This document shows positions 62,380 through 64,000 of a stretch of DNA of 64,000 bases, one piece after another; within the stretch, counting starts at the first letter, position 1; the number at the start of each line of letters is the position of its first letter. The stretch is from Chryseobacterium polytrichastri. GTDB taxonomy: Bacteria; Bacteroidota; Bacteroidia; Flavobacteriales; Weeksellaceae. The stretch is from the NCBI RefSeq assembly GCF_900142445.1, contig NZ_FRAV01000015.1:1-64000 (forward strand), written 5' to 3'. The notes beneath the pieces are model-generated. The model was not told the origin of the DNA, did not search any database, and worked only from the letters and a program-made list of their open reading frames with translations. The position numbers and the translations under genes are program-made.

Positions 62380-62411
62380 ATTGAAGAAAAGTAAAGAATT
62401 GTTTAACTTTG
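62380..62411 (+). promoter_or_regulatory. promoter of the bacilliredoxin gene
   Basis: ATTG (62380-62383) and TAACTTTG (62404-62411), a 20-bp spacer, near-consensus for Bacteroidota. Transcription starts after 62411, so the in-frame TTG at 62409 cannot be used. Confidence 0.6.
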
Positions 62412-62432
62412 CATAGATTAAAAAACAAAAAT

Positions 62433-62843
62433 ATGTATCCAACAGATTTAGTAATGCCTATGAAGGCAGAACTTACAGATAAAGGTTTCCAAGACTTAGC
62501 AACACCAACACAGGTTGAAGAAGCATTAAAACAATCAGGAACTACTCTATTGGTGATTAATTCTGTTTGCGGATGTGCAGCAGGCGCAGCAAGACCAGGA
62601 GTTGTGTATTCTTTAACAGGAGATAAGAAACCTGATCATTTAACAACAGTTTTCGCTGGCTTTGATACAGAAGCTGTAGCAGAAGCTAGAAAGCACTTAG
62701 CACCATTCCCTCCAAGCTCACCATGTGTAGCTTTGTTTAAGGACGGAGAATTGGTTCATATGCTAGAAAGACATCATATTGAAGGTAACCCTGCAGGAGC
62801 TATTGCAGCAAATCTTCAGGCTGCTTATGACGAATATTGCTAA
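62433..62843 (+). CDS. BrxA/BrxB-family bacilliredoxin
   Basis: 136 residues from the ATG at 62433. The redox motif CGC appears in VINSVCGCAAGAARPG, and PPSSPCVALFKDGELVHML follows, both typical of the YphP/YqiW (BrxA/BrxB) family of thiol-disulfide proteins. Bacillithiol is made by some Bacteroidota, so a role in de-bacillithiolation is plausible but not shown here. Confidence 0.88.
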   Translation: MYPTDLVMPMKAELTDKGFQDLATPTQVEEALKQSGTTLLVINSVCGCAAGAARPGVVYSLTGDKKPDHLTTVFAGFDTEAVAEARKHLAPFPPSSPCVALFKDGELVHMLERHHIEGNPAGAIAANLQAAYDEYC

Positions 62844-62865
62844 GAAACAATAAATCTAAATACTA

Positions 62866-62897
62866 AACCGTTACAAAATTTGTAGCGGTTTTTTTAT
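62866..62897 (+). terminator. terminator of the bacilliredoxin gene
   Basis: AACCGTTACAAA / TTTGTAGCGGTT stem (12 bp, one G-U pair) followed by T7. Confidence 0.8.
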
Positions 62898-62930
62898 TTT
62901 AATACGTCAACTTTTGTCGTTACCCATATC

Positions 62931-62938
62931 TACTTTTG
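62931..62938 (+). promoter_or_regulatory. -7 promoter element of the last gene
   Basis: TACTTTTG, an exact TAnnTTTG match, 28 bp upstream of the ATG at 62967. Confidence 0.5.
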
Positions 62939-62966
62939 GTTGATAATACTTTTATAACCAAATGGT

Positions 62967-63170
62967 ATGATACAAAGATTAGAATATGTGTTAAGCAGAA
63001 ATCTCGACAGTCCTTTAGGCGAAAACAGTATTTTTTACGAAACTTTTATAGTTCCTCCAGAGTTAAAAGATAGTTATCCAAAGTCAGAAAAATACAGTAT
63101 AGTTAATCATCAGGCTGTTTTCTGTAAAAGTGGAATAGAAGTTTTTGACAGATACGAAAAAGAAAAATAG
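62967..63170 (+). pseudogene. 5' part of an apparently frameshifted gene of unknown function
   Basis: 67 residues (MIQRLEYVLSRNLDSPLGEN ... FDRYEKEK) ending at TAG 63168-63170. Five A's (63163-63167) directly precede the stop. Adding one A would fuse this frame to the long open frame on the other side (IEPDYFTIYYEEISK onward). This points to a one-base deletion, or an assembly error in the homopolymer. The family is not recognised. Confidence 0.55.
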
Positions 63171-64000
63171 AACCTGACTACTTTACTATTTATTATGAGG
63201 AGATTTCCAAAAACACCAGTAATTTTTTTGGAACAGCTTGTAGGGTGAAAATGGGTGATTATGCAAGACAAAGATTACTAAGAGACTATAACAGTAAGGG
63301 AAAGACCATTAACTACCATGGTAACACAATAGATGGCAGTGTCTCAGATTTTAATAGTCTTATCAAGCTAATTGCCAAAGATTATGGAATTGATGATACA
63401 TTATTGAAAGGTGCTATTTACTTAGAGATACTTGACAAAAGTAAAATCAATGAAGCTTTTAAAAAAGTATCTTCATTAAATAACCAATTGGCAGACTGGC
63501 TAAAAGGAGGTATTGAAGCCACTGAAAAATGGAAATTTACAGAAGAAAACTATGATTATACTAAGTTTTATACAGAGCCAATGTATAATAATTTCCAAAA
63601 TATAGCTGGTGCAAGTGGCTTTCCTAAACAAGAAGTAAAATACAAACCCATTATTCCCGTCCCATTTCCTTGCAATGAGTATAAGAACATGTCCGATAAT
63701 CAACAAGGAATTGCAGAAGCTGGATTAAAAAAACTCTCGGGGTTTATAGCCTCGTTTGATGAAATTTCTACTGCTGCTGTTTTCAACATCGTGAAGGCAA
63801 CCCCTACTATTACAGATGACATTTTGTTTGCTGTCACATTCCTTGTAAAGAACTTAATAGAGGATAATATGCCTGATAGTATAAAAAGTATTTACAATAA
63901 GCTAAAAGTATTGTTTAAGGACGTTCTGGACATTGTTTCAAACATTGGAAATGTAATTAGTGAAAAATTAAACCGAGAAATTGCAAAAATCAATGCTTTT
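63167..64000 (+). pseudogene. remainder of the frameshifted gene, cut by window end
   Basis: Open in one frame from 63149 to the window end (63167 in the proposed fusion; the first in-frame ATG is at 63251). The translation is rich in aromatics and charged residues (GDYARQRLLRDYNSKGKTIN, IDDTLLKGAIYLEILDKSK, KYKPIIPVPFPCNEYKNMS) and has no signal peptide or recognised domain. Without a repaired frame, a protein starting at 63251 is possible but lacks a clear ribosome-binding context. Confidence 0.5.

Noticed and set aside
63161..63170. Programmed -1 frameshift
   Set aside because: AGAAAAATAG lacks a canonical X-XXY-YYZ slippery heptamer in the zero frame (GAA AAA); a single-site slip is possible but a deletion or base-call error is simpler.

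Overview
The window is AT-rich and reads as the chromosome of a Chryseobacterium-like bacterium (Flavobacteriales, Bacteroidota). The evidence is the recurring Bacteroidota promoter element TAnnTTTG in front of many genes, a SusC/SusD pair, many TonB-dependent receptors, WG-repeat and AsmA-like proteins, double-glycine-type leader peptides beginning MKNLKKLSK, and a flavobacterial division/cell-wall (dcw) cluster that ends in ftsZ and a yqeY gene. Genus placement is inference from the gene content; no rRNA or tRNA gene was recognised.

Layout. 1-12.3 kb: menD, a 2-oxoglutarate/Fe(II) oxygenase, two tandem short cysteine-rich leader peptides, a radical SAM protein, small proteins, an AsmA-like protein, a WG-repeat lipoprotein, a DUF2797 protein, a sugar-nucleotide epimerase and a DUF2795 protein. 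12.4-15.5 kb: secA. 15.6-25.4 kb: an iron/siderophore uptake region with three TonB-dependent receptors and two PepSY inner-membrane proteins, split by a repeat-filled gap. 25.5-27.7 kb: a ROK protein and msrA around another repeat-rich gap. 27.8-36.1 kb: a SusD/SusC pair, a PI-PLC-like phosphodiesterase and a metallophosphoesterase. 36.2-42.4 kb: an accessory locus with a membrane protein of unknown function, a tiny secreted peptide, a TPR sensor kinase, a NarL-type response regulator, and a five-gene run (DUF4177-like, YidD-like, YegP, orphan HsdR-N-like, basic secreted peptide). 42.5-44.4 kb: a GNAT protein, engB and an alpha/beta hydrolase. 44.6-62.0 kb: the dcw cluster mraZ-rsmH-ftsL-ftsI-murE-mraY-murD-ftsW-murG-murC-[GxxExxY]-ftsQ-ftsA-ftsZ-yqeY. 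62.4-64 kb: a bacilliredoxin and an apparently frameshifted gene cut by the window end.

The most interesting observations are these. (1) A 16-bp palindrome occurs twice around the peptide/kinase/regulator locus, 15/16 identical when oriented to the gene it precedes. In both cases its centre is 36.5 bp from the last base of the predicted -7 element, once driving the leftward gene ending at 37028 and once the rightward operon starting at 40153. This predicts a regulon for the response regulator encoded between them. (2) The secreted-peptide gene directly upstream of the kinase suggests a peptide-sensing two-component system; its 5' leader holds mutually exclusive hairpins. (3) A GxxExxY (PD-(D/E)XK) gene sits inside the otherwise standard dcw cluster and is bounded by a 29-bp perfect inverted repeat, like a small mobile cassette. 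(4) Intergenic gaps throughout the window are filled with families of short palindromes and dispersed repeats.
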